Positions 25,775 to 38,134 of a stretch of DNA of 64,000 nt are shown piece by piece; position 1 is the stretch's first letter; every line of letters begins with the position of its first letter. The notes under the pieces are model-generated. The model did not search any database, was not told the DNA's origin, and was given only the letters and a program-made list of their open reading frames with translations. This stretch comes from Archilochus colubris (taxonomy: Eukaryota; Chordata; Aves; Apodiformes; Trochilidae), in contig CM041090.1 in NCBI GenBank assembly GCA_023079485.1, positions 5,268,519 to 5,332,518 on the forward strand, in the 5' to 3' direction. The position numbers and the translations under genes are program-made.

Positions 25775-26178
25775 ACATGCTGGGAAGTGTCCAGAAAAGG
25801 GCCAGGAGGATGCTGGAGAGGAGAAGGCTCTGAAGAGACCTCATTGTGGCCTTCCAGTATCTGAAGGGGCTACAGGAGAGCTGGGGAGGGATGTTTTAGG
25901 ATGTAAGGGAGTGATAGGACATGGGGGAATGGATTCAAACTAGAGGAGGGGAGATTTAGGTAGGATGTTAGGAAGAAATTCTTCACCATGAGGGTGGTGA
26001 GAACCTGGCACACGTTGCCCAGAGAGGTGGTGGAAGCCCCATCCATCCCTGGAAGTTTTTAAGGCCCCAGGATGGGGCTCTGAGCAACCTGAGCTGGTGG
26101 GAGGGGTCCCTGCCCATACAGGGATGTGGAACTGGGTGAGCTTAAAGGTCCCTTCCAATCCTAAAAATTCTATGATTT
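25775..26178 (+). mobile_element. Second CR1 LINE 3' part, different subfamily (plus)
   Basis: This begins with GAAGTGTCCAGAAAAGGGCC and AGGAGGATGCTGGAGAGGAG, continues with CCTTCCAGTATCTGAAGGGG (encoding the ORF2 FQYLKG motif) and AGGTGGTGGAAGCCCCATCC, and ends GGTCCCTTCCAATCC then AATTCTATGATT. The 3' UTR is of the same type as the fragment at 3745-3932, not of its left neighbour, so two independent insertions or a subfamily mosaic are head to tail here. Confidence 0.9.
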
Positions 26179-27091
26179 TAATGCCTGTATTAGAAAAATT
26201 GCAAACCAGTCTTGGAAGTTTGGGAAGAAAAAAAAGTTCTTGGACAGAGCCTGTGTCAAGTGAGCTAAACACCAAAATACTGCTCAATCTGAAACAGACC
26301 TCTGCTTCCCACTGCAGAGAGAAGATAAAGTTGAGGCTGTGTTACTCTAACCAGGGTAAAAGGGATGCAACAAGGAAGAATTTCCTTCCTCTTTTCCTGC
26401 CAGCTTCAGTCTTGAATTACTCCCGTGAAGGGACTGAGGTTTCTTACACTTTGTGTTGCTGGAACTGGAGGTCACTTACCAATACATCCCCTGGACAGTT
26501 TCATTGACAGGCATCTCCTCTACTACTTTGTTCAAAGTTTCTCTGTGTCTGCTGTGGCCAAAAACAGATTAATTGGGAACCATACACCTCCAAATTGGTC
26601 AAAGTCCTTCTGTCCCCAAAAGCAACAACAAGATTATCAATACATGCATCATTGGTACATTACCTCCCTCACAGCTCCCCAGAGGGACAGAGTGCTTGGG
26701 ATCTCAAATGTTGATGAGTAAAACCCTCTTATTTTGGTCAACCTTGCTATATGATTCCTCTCATTAATGAATCACAGCCCATAGCTCATTTGCTTGCCTG
26801 TTTCCACCTCTCCTGTAAAAAAAGCTGTTCCAGAAGTCTACACCTGTGCTGGGTAAAGCCCTTCCCTAATTTTGAGGTGGTATTTTAGGCACACAAATGG
26901 GAAGAAGAAATTAGGACAAATCAATACAATCTCCAAAATAAAGCAGGGTCCATCTGTCTCAGGACATTATTGATGGGCTACTAAGTAGAATTACACCATG
27001 AAGAATGGCTGCAGAAATGCCCCTTCCTATTGCTACAGCAGAGATTCCCTACTGTGATGTTTTCCAAGCCACATCAACACCATCTACCTGG
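26179..27091. other. Gap between CR1 copies, nothing recognised
   Basis: No exon signals or repeats that I can name. ORFs at 26097-26507 and 26425-26721 partly read through the CR1 end and have no recognisable domain. Confidence 0.45.
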
Positions 27092-27364
27092 AGTCATGGA
27101 ATGGTTTGGGTTGGAAGGGACCTTAAAGCTCCCCCAGTGCCAACCCCTGCATGGGCAGGGACACCTCCCACCAGCCCAGGTTGCTCCAAGCCCCATCCAA
27201 CCTGACCTGAGACACTGCCAGGGATGGGGCAGCCACAGCTTCCCTGGGAAACCTGGCACAGGGGCTCAGCACAGAATGCTGAGCTTGGAAGAGACCTCCA
27301 AGCTCCTCCAGCCCAACCTTGCACCAACACCACAGCCAACTCCTAACCCATGGCCTTGGACCAG
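27092..27364 (-). mobile_element. Chimeric CR1 fragment, copy A (minus)
   Basis: Reading left to right this is the reverse complement of a CR1 3' UTR (GGTTTGGGTTGGAAGGGACC, then GGCAGGGACACCTCCCACCA and CAGGGATGGGGCAGCCACAG). It stops near 27265 and is joined directly to a second CR1 3' terminus (AGAATGCTGAGCTTGGAAGA, GACCTCCAAGCTCCTCCAGC). The same junction recurs in the copy at 28893. From 27103 to 27357 the two copies agree at 254 of 255 positions. Copy A ends just beyond, at a GGACCAG. Confidence 0.9.
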
Positions 27365-28892
27365 GTCATGATCTGTTCTTATAAAATTCCTTAGATGAAT
27401 CCAATCCTCACAATGAAAATGTAAAAGTATGGATGGGAACCAGGATGGAAAAAGGGCAAGAAATAACCTGGTGTGGCCTTGTACTCTGTTTTTTCCTGCA
27501 CAAAGAAAAGCAGTGTGGCTCTCTGAAGTGCTGGTAGGAAATATTTAAGCCTTGATCTATTTAAACCATCAAGAAAAATCCATCCATCTCTCACCATTTC
27601 CACCACAAGTCACAAAGCTTTTGGATATAGCTCAATTACATCAGTGATCAGGAACCATTCAGAAATACCATTCAGAAAGCAGGTATTTAATGGCCACTAA
27701 TCCCATCATGACACTTTCAAAACAACATAAGGATGGGCCAGAGTAAACAAAATATATGAAATGAAAAAAAAAAAAAAAAAAGAAAAAAAGCAATTGGAGG
27801 TTTGGGATTGATCCAACTCCCTGTTGCTTCATTGGGAGTTCTGGTAGTCTATTACCCCTATGTAATTAGATATTTAGGTTCAATCCAGCTCCCACTTGCT
27901 GCAGGGGAATTGGGATAGGCCCCTATGCCCTCATTTTCTGCTGTTTTGTCCCTTGTATGCTCAGTTCTGCATAAGAAAAGTGGATCTTTGCACCACACGG
28001 GCACTGGGGGTCATATTAAGGGATTGTGTTTCAAGACTCATCAAGAGGTGCAAACCAGTGAGTCCACACCTGCTTTCCACTCACATTGCCTGGCCCTGAA
28101 TTAGTAGCTAAAGCAGTAAAAAAACCAGGTACTTATTTTTAATCAAGGTGCTAGAGAGTTAAATAGTTTTTTCCTGTTAACAAAAACAAATTTAAAAGTC
28201 TTAGTTATTTAACAAACTGTATGAAATTCTCCCAAGGAGATCCTCAGGAAGGTTGATTCATATAACAGATTAACTAGAGAGAAAAAATTATGGATACAGT
28301 CCTTTGAACTGGCTCACCAACAGCTGCCAATGACCTGTAAAACATTTAGTGGGGACTTCCAAGTCCAGACACAGAAATCTAAAGATTTGTATTTCTAAGC
28401 ATGAGGCAAAAATTTTAAAACCTACCCAAGTCATTGTTGGGCTCTTCTGCCTTCCCTAAAAAACCAAGCATCACCTTTCTCACAGTGTTGCAATTCTGAT
28501 TATTTTTTGGGGGGATGAGTGAAAACAGAGGGAATTTTGTGGAAGAAGATGGACATCATGGATCAATTAAAATCACTTTAAAGTTACTAATTTTTACTGA
28601 CCCTGAAGTTGCCACAAGCACTCAGTGGTCACCACTCTGTATACTGAGAATATGTGAAATCTCTGCAAACCCCCACAAAACCCCTTCTGCACACTCCCTC
28701 CAGCACAGAGGTATCCTAACCCTCCAGATCAGTGAAAACCAGGTTAACCACATCCACAGGACTGCATGGATTCCATGGATATGGAATACACATATTGGGG
28801 ATGAGCACAGGTCCTGTGCACGTCGTATGAACTCAAGGATGTTGTGCATCCCCTCCTTACGGCACTGAGGGACACAGCAAAAGGGATATCAC
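27365..28892. other. Spacer between the two chimeric CR1 copies
   Basis: Ordinary AT-rich DNA with an A-rich run at 27762-27790. I see no recognised exon, RNA gene or repeat. It is not itself duplicated elsewhere in the window, so the copies on either side are not part of a larger visible duplication. Confidence 0.5.
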
Positions 28893-29766
28893 AGAATCCC
28901 AGACTGGTTTGGGTTGGAAGGGACCTCAAAGCTCCCCCAGTGCCAACCCCTGCATGGGCAGGGACACCTCCCACCAGCCCAGGTTGCTCCAAGCCCCATC
29001 CAACCTGACCTGAGACACTGCCAGGGATGGGGCAGCCACAGCTTCCCTGGGAAACCTGGCACAGGGGCTCAGCACAGAATGCTGAGCTTGGAAGAGACCT
29101 CCAAGCTCCTCCAGCCCAACCTTGCACCAACACCACAGCCAACTCCTAACCCATGGCCTTAAGGACCAGCTCCAAATGCCTTTTCAATGCCTCCAGGTAC
29201 GGGGGCTCCACCACCCTCACCCCAAACAATTTCTTCCTCATCTCCAACCTCCATCTCCCCTCTCCCACTTGGAAACCATTTCCCCTTCTCCTTTCCCTAC
29301 CCCCCCGTGTCCAAAGCCCTCCCCCAGCTTTCTTGTAGCCCCTTCAGATATTGGAAGGTTGCTCTGAGCTCACCTGGGAGCCTCCTCTTCTCCAGGCTCA
29401 ACAACCCCAATCCCTCAGCCTGGATTCCCAGGGAGCTGCTCAGCCCTCTGAGCATTTCAGTGGCTCTGCTCTGGACACCTTCCAGGAGCTCTGTGTCCTT
29501 CTGGTGTTGGGCACTCCAGAACTGGACCCAGAACTCCAGGTGGGGTCTGACAGGAGCAGAGCAGAGGGGGAGAATCCCCTCCCTCGACTGCTGTCTGTGC
29601 TGCTGGTGGTGCAGCCCAGGACCCGGCTGGGTTCTGAGCTCCAAGTGCACACTCAGGGCTCATCTTGAGCTTCTGCTCCACCACCACCACCCCCCCAAAA
29701 TCAAAAAACCCTCCTCCCAACCTGTATTTCTGCATGGGATTGCTGAGATCTGCCTTAGGCAGCCCT
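28893..29766 (-). mobile_element. Chimeric CR1 fragment, copy B, with ORF2 remnant (minus)
   Basis: The left part (28893-29064) is one CR1 3' UTR. From about 29065 the 3' terminus of another CR1 begins and continues to about 29766. On the minus strand the frame at 29297-29650 contains APVRPHLEFWVQFWSAQHQK and LGLLSLEKRRLPGELRATFQ followed by YLKG. A second frame upstream contains KYRLGGGFF and EQKLKMSPECALGAQNPAGS. Both are landmarks of the CR1 ORF2 C-terminal region, here broken by a frameshift. The 5' end is truncated, so the element is dead. It shares a 255-bp segment with copy A at one mismatch. Confidence 0.93.
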
Positions 29767-32700
29767 GGAGGAACCTTTCCAACAAACTGGATGGGCCCAG
29801 CCAGACACAGAAGAGCAAATACCAAGCTACACCATCCCCTACTTGACATAAACACATAGATATATTGAAAGTGTAAATATACTGAAAAAGCTAAGTGTTC
29901 CTGCACAGACACACATGCAGAGAAGATGTGCATGGTTCCAACTCAGCTTACACATGATATAAGCATCTGCATCCCACCTTCTTTTACCATTTTTATTGCT
30001 TTTTTTGCTTAGAGAGACTGCATGCAGGCTGTGTTTCAAAGACACCCATTAAAACAGGCATGCTTTACTATTTACAGACCACTCCTGACAAACATTTCAG
30101 AGACAAGTCCCTATTTTTCAAGGAAAAAAAAATTTTTCCCCCCCCTCAAGTATGCTTCTTTCTCTCTATGAGCTGCTTGTGTGCTTCAGTAATAAGTGGG
30201 GTGAGAGAAGCAAAAAATATCAGGTATTAAAGAAGAACTGCTTGGATTACAATTACAAAGATGTTCTTCCCCCACTTTACTACTTCTCCAAGTTTTACTC
30301 TGATACCTGCTGCCCTGCCATGAATGATCTGACTTGGAAAATCAAAGCAATAATTAATCCCTGGGTTTAAAAACCAAAGTGCTCACAGCTTTGGGCTAAA
30401 GGAACTGTGCTGCTGGTGATTCCTGCCATATATACATCTATCCCAGTAGAGACAAAAATATATAAAAAAAAGTATGTTGCTGAGGAGCTACTGTTCTAAA
30501 TTAAACTAATCCAAAATGTACTTCTGGGGAAAGGGAGAAATACAGTGGGGGTGCTTGGGCAGTGAAAGGGTTTCCTGCAGTGGTTGCTGTTTGGTTCCAC
30601 ATCTTCCTGGCCATTTTATTTTCTTTTATCATCCTTTTCAACCTGTTCTGACTGACATTTCACTGGTAGGCCTCCTCTGAAAGGAGCTGGAGAAGAAATC
30701 TGTCCTGAGGAATCTCCAGAAAAAGGCAGGACATGAGCAGGAAAATTAATTGAGAGGTGATGTCATAATTTTGGGACCAGAATCCTGGGAATCAGTGTGG
30801 AGATGGGGAGAAAGAAAGGGAGATGCACCTTGAAGATGCTGAATTAAATCACCTAGATGCAAGAATTATGGGGAAGATGAAGGTTAATGAGGCCCCTTCT
30901 CCTCACACTAGCAGGAAGGTCAAGGAGTAGTCACCAAATTTTTCTCCCCAAGACAAAAGAGCACTAATTGAAGGTCTCCTAAGATAGGACTCACCATGTA
31001 CTACTGCTGAAGCCATGTCATGTAACTCTTGGGTGGTCCCTCCCTTGTTAAATGGAGAAAAAGCTTTAGGTTTTTGTTAGAGTTTCTCTTCCTTTTTTTC
31101 TTTTTATTCTTCTTTTTCATTTTTTTCCTTTTTTCCTTTTTGCCCCCTCTTTTTAATTTTCTCTCTCTCACTCTCTCTTTTTTTTTTTTTTATTTTTTTT
31201 TCTTCCCTTTCATTTAACTGGGATTCTTCCTCAATTAATCTCGGTAAAATCTTTGGGGATCTCCAAGTTGGCAGCACTACATAAGTCCCAAGACCCAGGC
31301 AGGTGGTGTAGCAGCTAGAAAAGAAGTAGACACACACCTTTCACTGCCTGGCTCCCAGTTTACACCAGTCTGGCTATGAGATGCTACTGGGCTGTAAGTC
31401 AGCATCATTGGTCAATATAGGTGTCAAACCAAGTTACTTCTAGTTCCCTTTCCCATCAATTAATAAAACCTGGTGCTTAAAGGAAAATAGTTGTGAAAAC
31501 AGACTGGTTTTAGGGATGCCAAGGATAAATCAACCCTTTCATCGTAGGTGTGTCTATAAAAATAGATCTACCAGTGCAAATGAAAACAAAACCTTAATGG
31601 ATCCTGTTGACTGTCAATCAACAATGTTGTAGGGTTGGGGTTTTTTTGCAATTATTATTATTTTTAATATTGCTTTTTAAATATTAGTGTTTCCCAGGAG
31701 AATGCACTGGTGAGATGCACTGTCTGATATGCCCTTGGCCAGAATTCCCCTTCCACACACCCTGCAGTACCCAGGCATTGGGCAGTCTGCTATAAGCTGA
31801 TTATTTTCTTGGCTGCAGCCCCCTCCCTAAGCCTGGGAATTTCAATGAGGAAGGAATCCCTGCACATATGTCACCTGGAAAGAGATCCTTCCAGCGGGAT
31901 AAGCACTGAGAGCTGTGCACACCAGGAGAAATAAATACAGAAGGGATGTGCTGGGGGGTTGGAGCATCCAATTGGGTAAAAAGTGGTAATCTCTGAGCTG
32001 GGCTTCAAGCTTCTGTGGAACTACTGGACGCCTTTTTAGCTTCCCTACCAAATTTCCAGGTAAAACTGGAAAGAAGATCCATGGTGGAACAGAGCATAAA
32101 GCATCATTCTCATGGTGAGCAGTTTGGTGAATCTTGGAGATCACCTGGACCAAGAGGGGAGAAGAAGTCTCAGCACAGTCCTGCTGAATCACTGAGGAAG
32201 CAAAGAGCCTTTCAGTCTTGGTCACTGCATTTAAAAACAAAAACAACAACAACAAAAAAACCCCTAGATGTGAACCAAGCCAGTCAAGGAATCATATTTC
32301 TGTTAAAACTGAAATCCTTCAAAGGTCCCTAAATTGTAAGTTTTAGGTCCCTACATTTTTGATGCTTCTCAAAGAGATGTACAGGCTCCTAACTTCAACC
32401 CTGTTATTTTAGCAGCTAGGAAATTCACATCAACATCTTCCTGTCTGGGTAATTTAATTCCCCTTTTTAAAATAAATTCAAATTAGCAACAATAAAAGAA
32501 AACACAAACCCACTGCTGAACTCCAGTAGTTCCCATAAACACCCCTCACCCCTCCAAAACACATCAGGCACTGTGCAAAGCTTCTTCTTTGAAGGAAGAC
32601 ATCCTGACAAAAGGGAACTATTCCCTGCTCTCACAAAATTCCCACTGTAATTCCCACTAACTGAAAGAAAACTGGGGCTGGAAGAAGAGGGACAAGATGT

Positions 32701-35700
32701 GCTCCTGCATGCCAGAGAAAAGGTTGAGGGGTTCAGACCAGCAACAGCAACCTCAGGAGAGCTCCTGGAGATGCTTAATTCAGTCACATCACTGAGCACT
32801 TAAATGAAAAAAAAAATAAAAATAAATAAAATAAAATGGAATGGTGAGAGGCTTAAAGGCTGCCTCAAAACACAGATTCCTTAGCAAGTTCAGACATCAT
32901 TTTGCAAGAAATTTCATCACTCTTTTTAGGCTCTCTGACTTCTCGGGGTCATCGTCTGCTTTCTGCATTGCAGGAAAGGTCACCAACAGGTTCACTTTTT
33001 AGTGCTTATTAGTTCTCTTTTTTTAATTACTGTGCACTAGAGAAGCCTTGGTTTGGTTTTGGATAGCAAATAATTCAGAGGAAAGCTGGAATCCAAAGAT
33101 CTAAACAAATTGTGTATTTTAGGAAGAAGTTCAATTAAAATATCTCTACCAGGCTTCAGTTGTTCTATCTCTAAACAAAATCTAAAACTAGAAACAACTC
33201 CAATCATTTGCCCCTTTAAACTATTATTTCCATGGAAAGACAGATGCAAGTGACAGACAAACGAATTATTTGTGAGGTACCTTTTGGTTTTTGCTTTATT
33301 TTAATTTAACTGGCCTTGAAGGGGTTCAAAATTCTCCATACTTTATAGGGTATAAAGTGTAAAAAAAAAATAAAATCTGTTAACATCATAAATTGCTATT
33401 GGAATATTCTGACAGATGGGCAGGCAGCACAAAGCCATTTTAATGTTGATTTACCATCAAATTATAAAGGAAGGATACTGGGTAGTCGTTGGATACTTGC
33501 AAACCAGAGGAAATTTTATATAAAGTATGAAAATAGTTTAGCAATACAAGTGCTTCAGGAACTGGATTTTAATTAGAAAAATGCAAAAAATGAACAATTG
33601 TGTGGGCAAATAATAGTTAAAAAAAAAAAAATGGGAATACACGATTAGGGTTATAGATCCCATCTATAGCTGATGGGATTTGTTGTCCCAGAGGACAACC
33701 ACTTCTGAGGCTGAAATGGTACAAAATAACCTTGAAAAAAAAGTCAGTAGCTGTGCCAGCTAAGCCACCAGTCTGAAACCAGTGCAGGCACATGGGGGCC
33801 AGAAGCTGCAAGCACCATTTATGTGTCCTGCATGAAATGAACCTGTCAGTCCCAATCCTTGTCCCGTGTCACATCACAAAACCAGACCCCCAGAAGGGCC
33901 CTTCCTGGCTGAGAGGCTCAGCAGGCATCAAAGAAGCAAAACAACTTTCCCTGAACCTCTGAAGCATGGGAAACCTGATATTCCTGATGGTCTGGAAGAA
34001 AGGAAGGAGGCAGGAATGGGCATCCATAATTATTTTAAAGCTGCAGCAGGTCACAATAAATCCAGGAGGTTCTGGATCTACCTCCATGCCTCAGGTGGTC
34101 ACCAGAGGTGTTTAAATCACTGCTTTTCCAAGCACATCATCCTAGGGTCCCTCAAGCACCTGTCTGCCAGCCTTTGGAAGTGTTTTCTTCCAAAGGTCAA
34201 ATCCCAATTAATTTTTTTCAATACATCTTTCAAGTAAGAACTCGAAATTTTGTTTTCAAAAAAAGTCAGCTGCAAATTGCAGGGGGGGACCAAGCCACCT
34301 CTGTAAATAGATATTGGGGTTGTTTCAAATTGGGCCACATTTCTTCTGCTCAGGGAACTTGGGGGGGGGTCTGTACACCTGGACAGACCTCTTCCTATAA
34401 GGAATATCAGAAGTTCTGGAGGATAAATATTTGTAAGTGGAGGCAGATGTTTTGTGTTGTCAGCTGGCACGATATTTCCCACAATGCATTGATGAGATTT
34501 ATATATATTTTTTCTCCCCAAAATGTCAATGAGCAGCTCTGTTTTTCACAAATTATTGAATGAGTAACTGCCAACAGATTTCTGCCCGTGAGATTGCTCA
34601 CGAGCTGCTCACCAAAAATGACTGCTCTGTGTACTTGAGGAATTCACCCCTCAGAGATGAGTATTTACAGAGGGTTGTTGGTCACCCAAATCACCTGACA
34701 TCTCTTTTCTTTTTTTTTTTACCCTTGGTTGGTAAATTTAAAACCCATCAAGCCCTTCCCTACGAGCTGCATGCAGGCACTCGGATGGATCCAGAAATCC
34801 CTGCACGTGACACTTTTCCTACAGAACATCACCCTAATGAACCTTTGTGCAAAGTGAAGGAATTGCTTCAATTACCACCAAAACAAACAGCCATATTCAA
34901 ATAAAAGTTAATTATTTTTTTTTCAATAGTCTTCCTGTACCACCCTCCATTGAGAGAAGACACTGCCAAGTTCTACAGCTAAATCCAGGCACATTTGTTA
35001 CAACTACTCTGAAATTCTTGGTTTAGGACTTTGTCAGTCCTATGCTCTATCCCTATGGCTCCTTCCAGCCACAAAAGCTCCACAGATAAATCTTAAAAGG
35101 TAAGAAACACCCATGGACATTTCTTAATGCCATTTGGAGCCTATTTGACTTTGGCTCCATCTGCCCCACTCATGCCCCCTTCTCCCAGGAGTTGTTTGTA
35201 AATCCTAAACCATTCCAAACCCAGTTCCCTACCTCCTGACTTCCCCGCAAGTTTCCCACTGATTCCCACACCTGCACTCATGAAGGATCCTCAAGAAAAA
35301 TCCACTGCAGCTTCTTCCAAAGGTTCTGACCCACAAAAGCCACTTTGCTTTGCTACCTTGTGGGAATAAACATGGAAATAAACATCTAAACATCTAACAG
35401 CACCAAACAGCATCTGACCCACAGAGCATTTCACCCCACAATCAGTCTAAGAGAATGCCCCAGAACAGCAAAACTACCAAGATATTATCTTTACTTATCT
35501 AACAGAACAATAGGAAGGAATAAAGCAGTTTGAGAAGGTAACCTTAACAGACTGCCATGAGTCTGTATGGCAGGGTACTGTCTGTAATTTGCCCTAAGAA
35601 GTATTATCATCTGGCTAATATATTTCCTTTTAATTGATATATTTACCTGTAGATTTGTAAAATATCATGGCCAAAAAATTTAAAGTCTTCTCAGTTAAAT

Positions 35701-37962
35701 AATCAGCAGGAGGAAACCACCTCTCCCTGGCTAACATTACACATCCTAGGTCTGACTTGAGTGCAGAAGCATCAACACACCTGGACAAATTAATCCAGGG
35801 CTTACATCAGGCTACAGAGGATATTTGGGAAAGCTGGGCCTTGGAAAATTATTCTGACACAAACCAATCACAATCTGCTCCTGCTCAAGAGCCTGCAAGG
35901 GATTGGAAGGACCTGAATGCCCCAAAGAAGAAAAATGTGTTGGGCAGGTGCATCCTTTCAGTAGGATTTCTACTACTGGGTTTCTGTGGCTCCTGGAAGC
36001 AAATTAGGAGTTAGAAAACACACCTGAGAAGGTACTGAATTATTATCTGCCTTTGATACTTTGGGGAATTAGCAAAGGTTTTTAAACAGATAATGTCCTC
36101 TGTGGTGGCAAGAGAGTTTCTGGCAACAGTGGCAGAGAGACTATGGTGAAGGGGCAGAGGAATAAAACCAGAAATGCCTTTCTGCCTCTCAGGTCATTCT
36201 CCCAGTGCATCTCTTCACTCCCTTACTGCATCACAAAAGAAGCTGACATTTATTAATTAAATCAAATAATATTTATAGAATCCCTCTCTGGATCCTTGGG
36301 GAGATCGAAATTCAAACACAATCACAACAGCAAACTATTAAACAGCTGAAAATAGGAAGCCATTCCAGAATTAATCAGGCTAAAATCTCAGGTTTGAGAG
36401 AGAAGACAAAGGGGTTGGCAAAGAGAGGGAATTGCAGCCCTTGTAAAAAAAAAAAAAAAAAAAAGATCAACCCTTCCATCTTGTTGCTGTGGCAGCTGGG
36501 TACCCCTCCTCTGAAGGACTCAATGGCTCAGGAGACGCTGCCACTGCCACCACTTCTCCAGGTTCCAAATGGCCCCTGCCATGGTCAAGGCTGGGGTCAA
36601 ACAGCTCCTGGGGGTTGCCACAACTCATGGGCTGTTCCCAGCAGGAATTCTGCATCTGCCTGTCCTGTCTGGGGGGTTTAAGACAGATTAATGGCATGGA
36701 TGCTGGTTATTTTCAGCCAGAGAACAGTCCTCCATGGCTTTAATTTACCACCCTGGGTGCAGCCAGCTCTGAGACACCTCTCAGAGAGCTACCACATTCC
36801 TTTCCTGGAAGGATTTTCAAGCTATGATGTGCCCAGGATTTGAGAGACATGCAGGGAGACCCTGTGGCACATCCTGGATGGCTCTTGAAAATAACAATTC
36901 TAGGAATTCTTCTCTCTGCTGATGCAGCAACCAGAATAGCTCCCAGACTACAAAGATTTCATGGCTTGGGCACCAGGACCAGTCCAAACCAAGTGTAAAC
37001 AGCAACCAGTAATGACAGGAATATGGTTCTAGGGAAGCCGGGGGACAAAGTTCCAGGAAACAGGTTTTTCCTACCTTTCTTGGTGGCCAGAAGTAACCCA
37101 AGCTTTACACTTTTCTGCCGTGACTCCAGCAGGCTTCCTGCTCCTCACTAAACCCTTGTGCTGGGCACAGCTTTTGTCCCCAAAAAGCCCCCAAAAAACA
37201 AGGGGTGACTTCAAGGACTCTGCAGTGACCACAGGGGATGTGGCTGAGCCATTGGGATTTACCAATCCAAACCAATCCAAGAAGGGAGCTGGAAAGCAAA
37301 GGAATCATGAAAAAACCCAATATATCCAGTTAAGATGTGATTGCCATCCAACAAAGTGAGGGACCATCCAGACAGGATACGTGGAAATATTTTTGAAGTC
37401 TGGAATCCCTCTGGTTTTACCCAAGAGCAGAACTTCTTCAAGAGCAAATACAGGTGGAAAATCACAAGCAAACCTACCCTGGCCAAAGGAACAGGGAGTC
37501 CTAACCATGCAGGTTGAGGGGTTCTGAATTTCTTAAACAGTTAGAAGGAAAAGAAGAAGTTGGATCTATTCTTAGATGACAAACACACCTCCAAATAACT
37601 GCTCATTTGTAGGCACCTTAATTTAATGTTTACATGAGATAGAGTGATACCTACTCTGATTTATCACTAATTAAGCTGGTTTACACATTCACACCCAGGT
37701 GAATTCCTGCTCCTTAAGGTTTGTACTCTCTATTTGCTAGAAGAAGGTGGAAGAGAATGCAACAACTCATGCTGAAAAGGCAAATAACTCCACAAGGAAC
37801 CATGGTGGCTGAAAGAACAGACATTTGTGATGCTGCCCCGGCTGTGGGGGAGGCAAAGAAAGAAGGGTTGGACATTAAATGCCACCAATAACCTGGCTTG
37901 CATGTCCCCAGTGGAGAGAAGGGCTTTGAATGCCTTTCTGCAGCAATATGCCTCTTTGCACC
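29767..37962. other. 8.2-kb gene-poor stretch
   Basis: AT-rich DNA with a 130-bp pyrimidine tract at 31080-31215, (AAAT)n at 32806-32838, G9-10 near 34361 and an A20 run at 36445-36464. ORFs here (up to 151 codons at 34108-34563) show no known domain. I see no promoter, RNA gene or transposon that I can name. Confidence 0.5.
31080..31215. repeat. Polypyrimidine tract (CT/T-rich)
   Basis: About 135 bp of almost pure T/C on the plus strand, including a (CT)n patch at about 31160-31180 and T11-T15 runs. Long homopyrimidine tracts of this kind can adopt triplex (H-DNA) structures. Confidence 0.85.
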
Positions 37963-38134
37963 AACCTCACATCCCTCTGCTCACAGCCATCTCACCCTTG
38001 CAAGAAATTAGGAGTACCTGGTGTGTATAGAAGACCAGAAAGGTTTCTGCAATAACCTCACATCCCTCTGCTCACAGCCACCTCACCTTGCAAGAAATTA
38101 GAAGTACCTGGTGTGTATAGAAGACCAGAAAGGT
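37963..38134. repeat. 91-bp tandem duplication
   Basis: AACCTCACATCCCTCTGCTC begins at 37963 and again at 38054. About 81 bp match in each copy, ending ATAGAAGACCAGAAAGGT, with only a few differences (CCATCTCACCC/CCACCTCACC, TTAGGAG/TTAGAAG). The roughly 10 bp between the copies is unique. It is a recent local duplication. Confidence 0.9.

Noticed and set aside
27094..27339. 81-codon minus ORF whose protein recurs at 28744-29142
   Set aside because: The repeated protein is the antisense or UTR reading of the duplicated CR1 segment, not a gene family.
29187..29846. 219-codon plus-strand ORF, one of the longest in the window
   Set aside because: It is the antisense of a CR1 ORF2 remnant, and the minus strand shows the genuine CR1 protein motifs.
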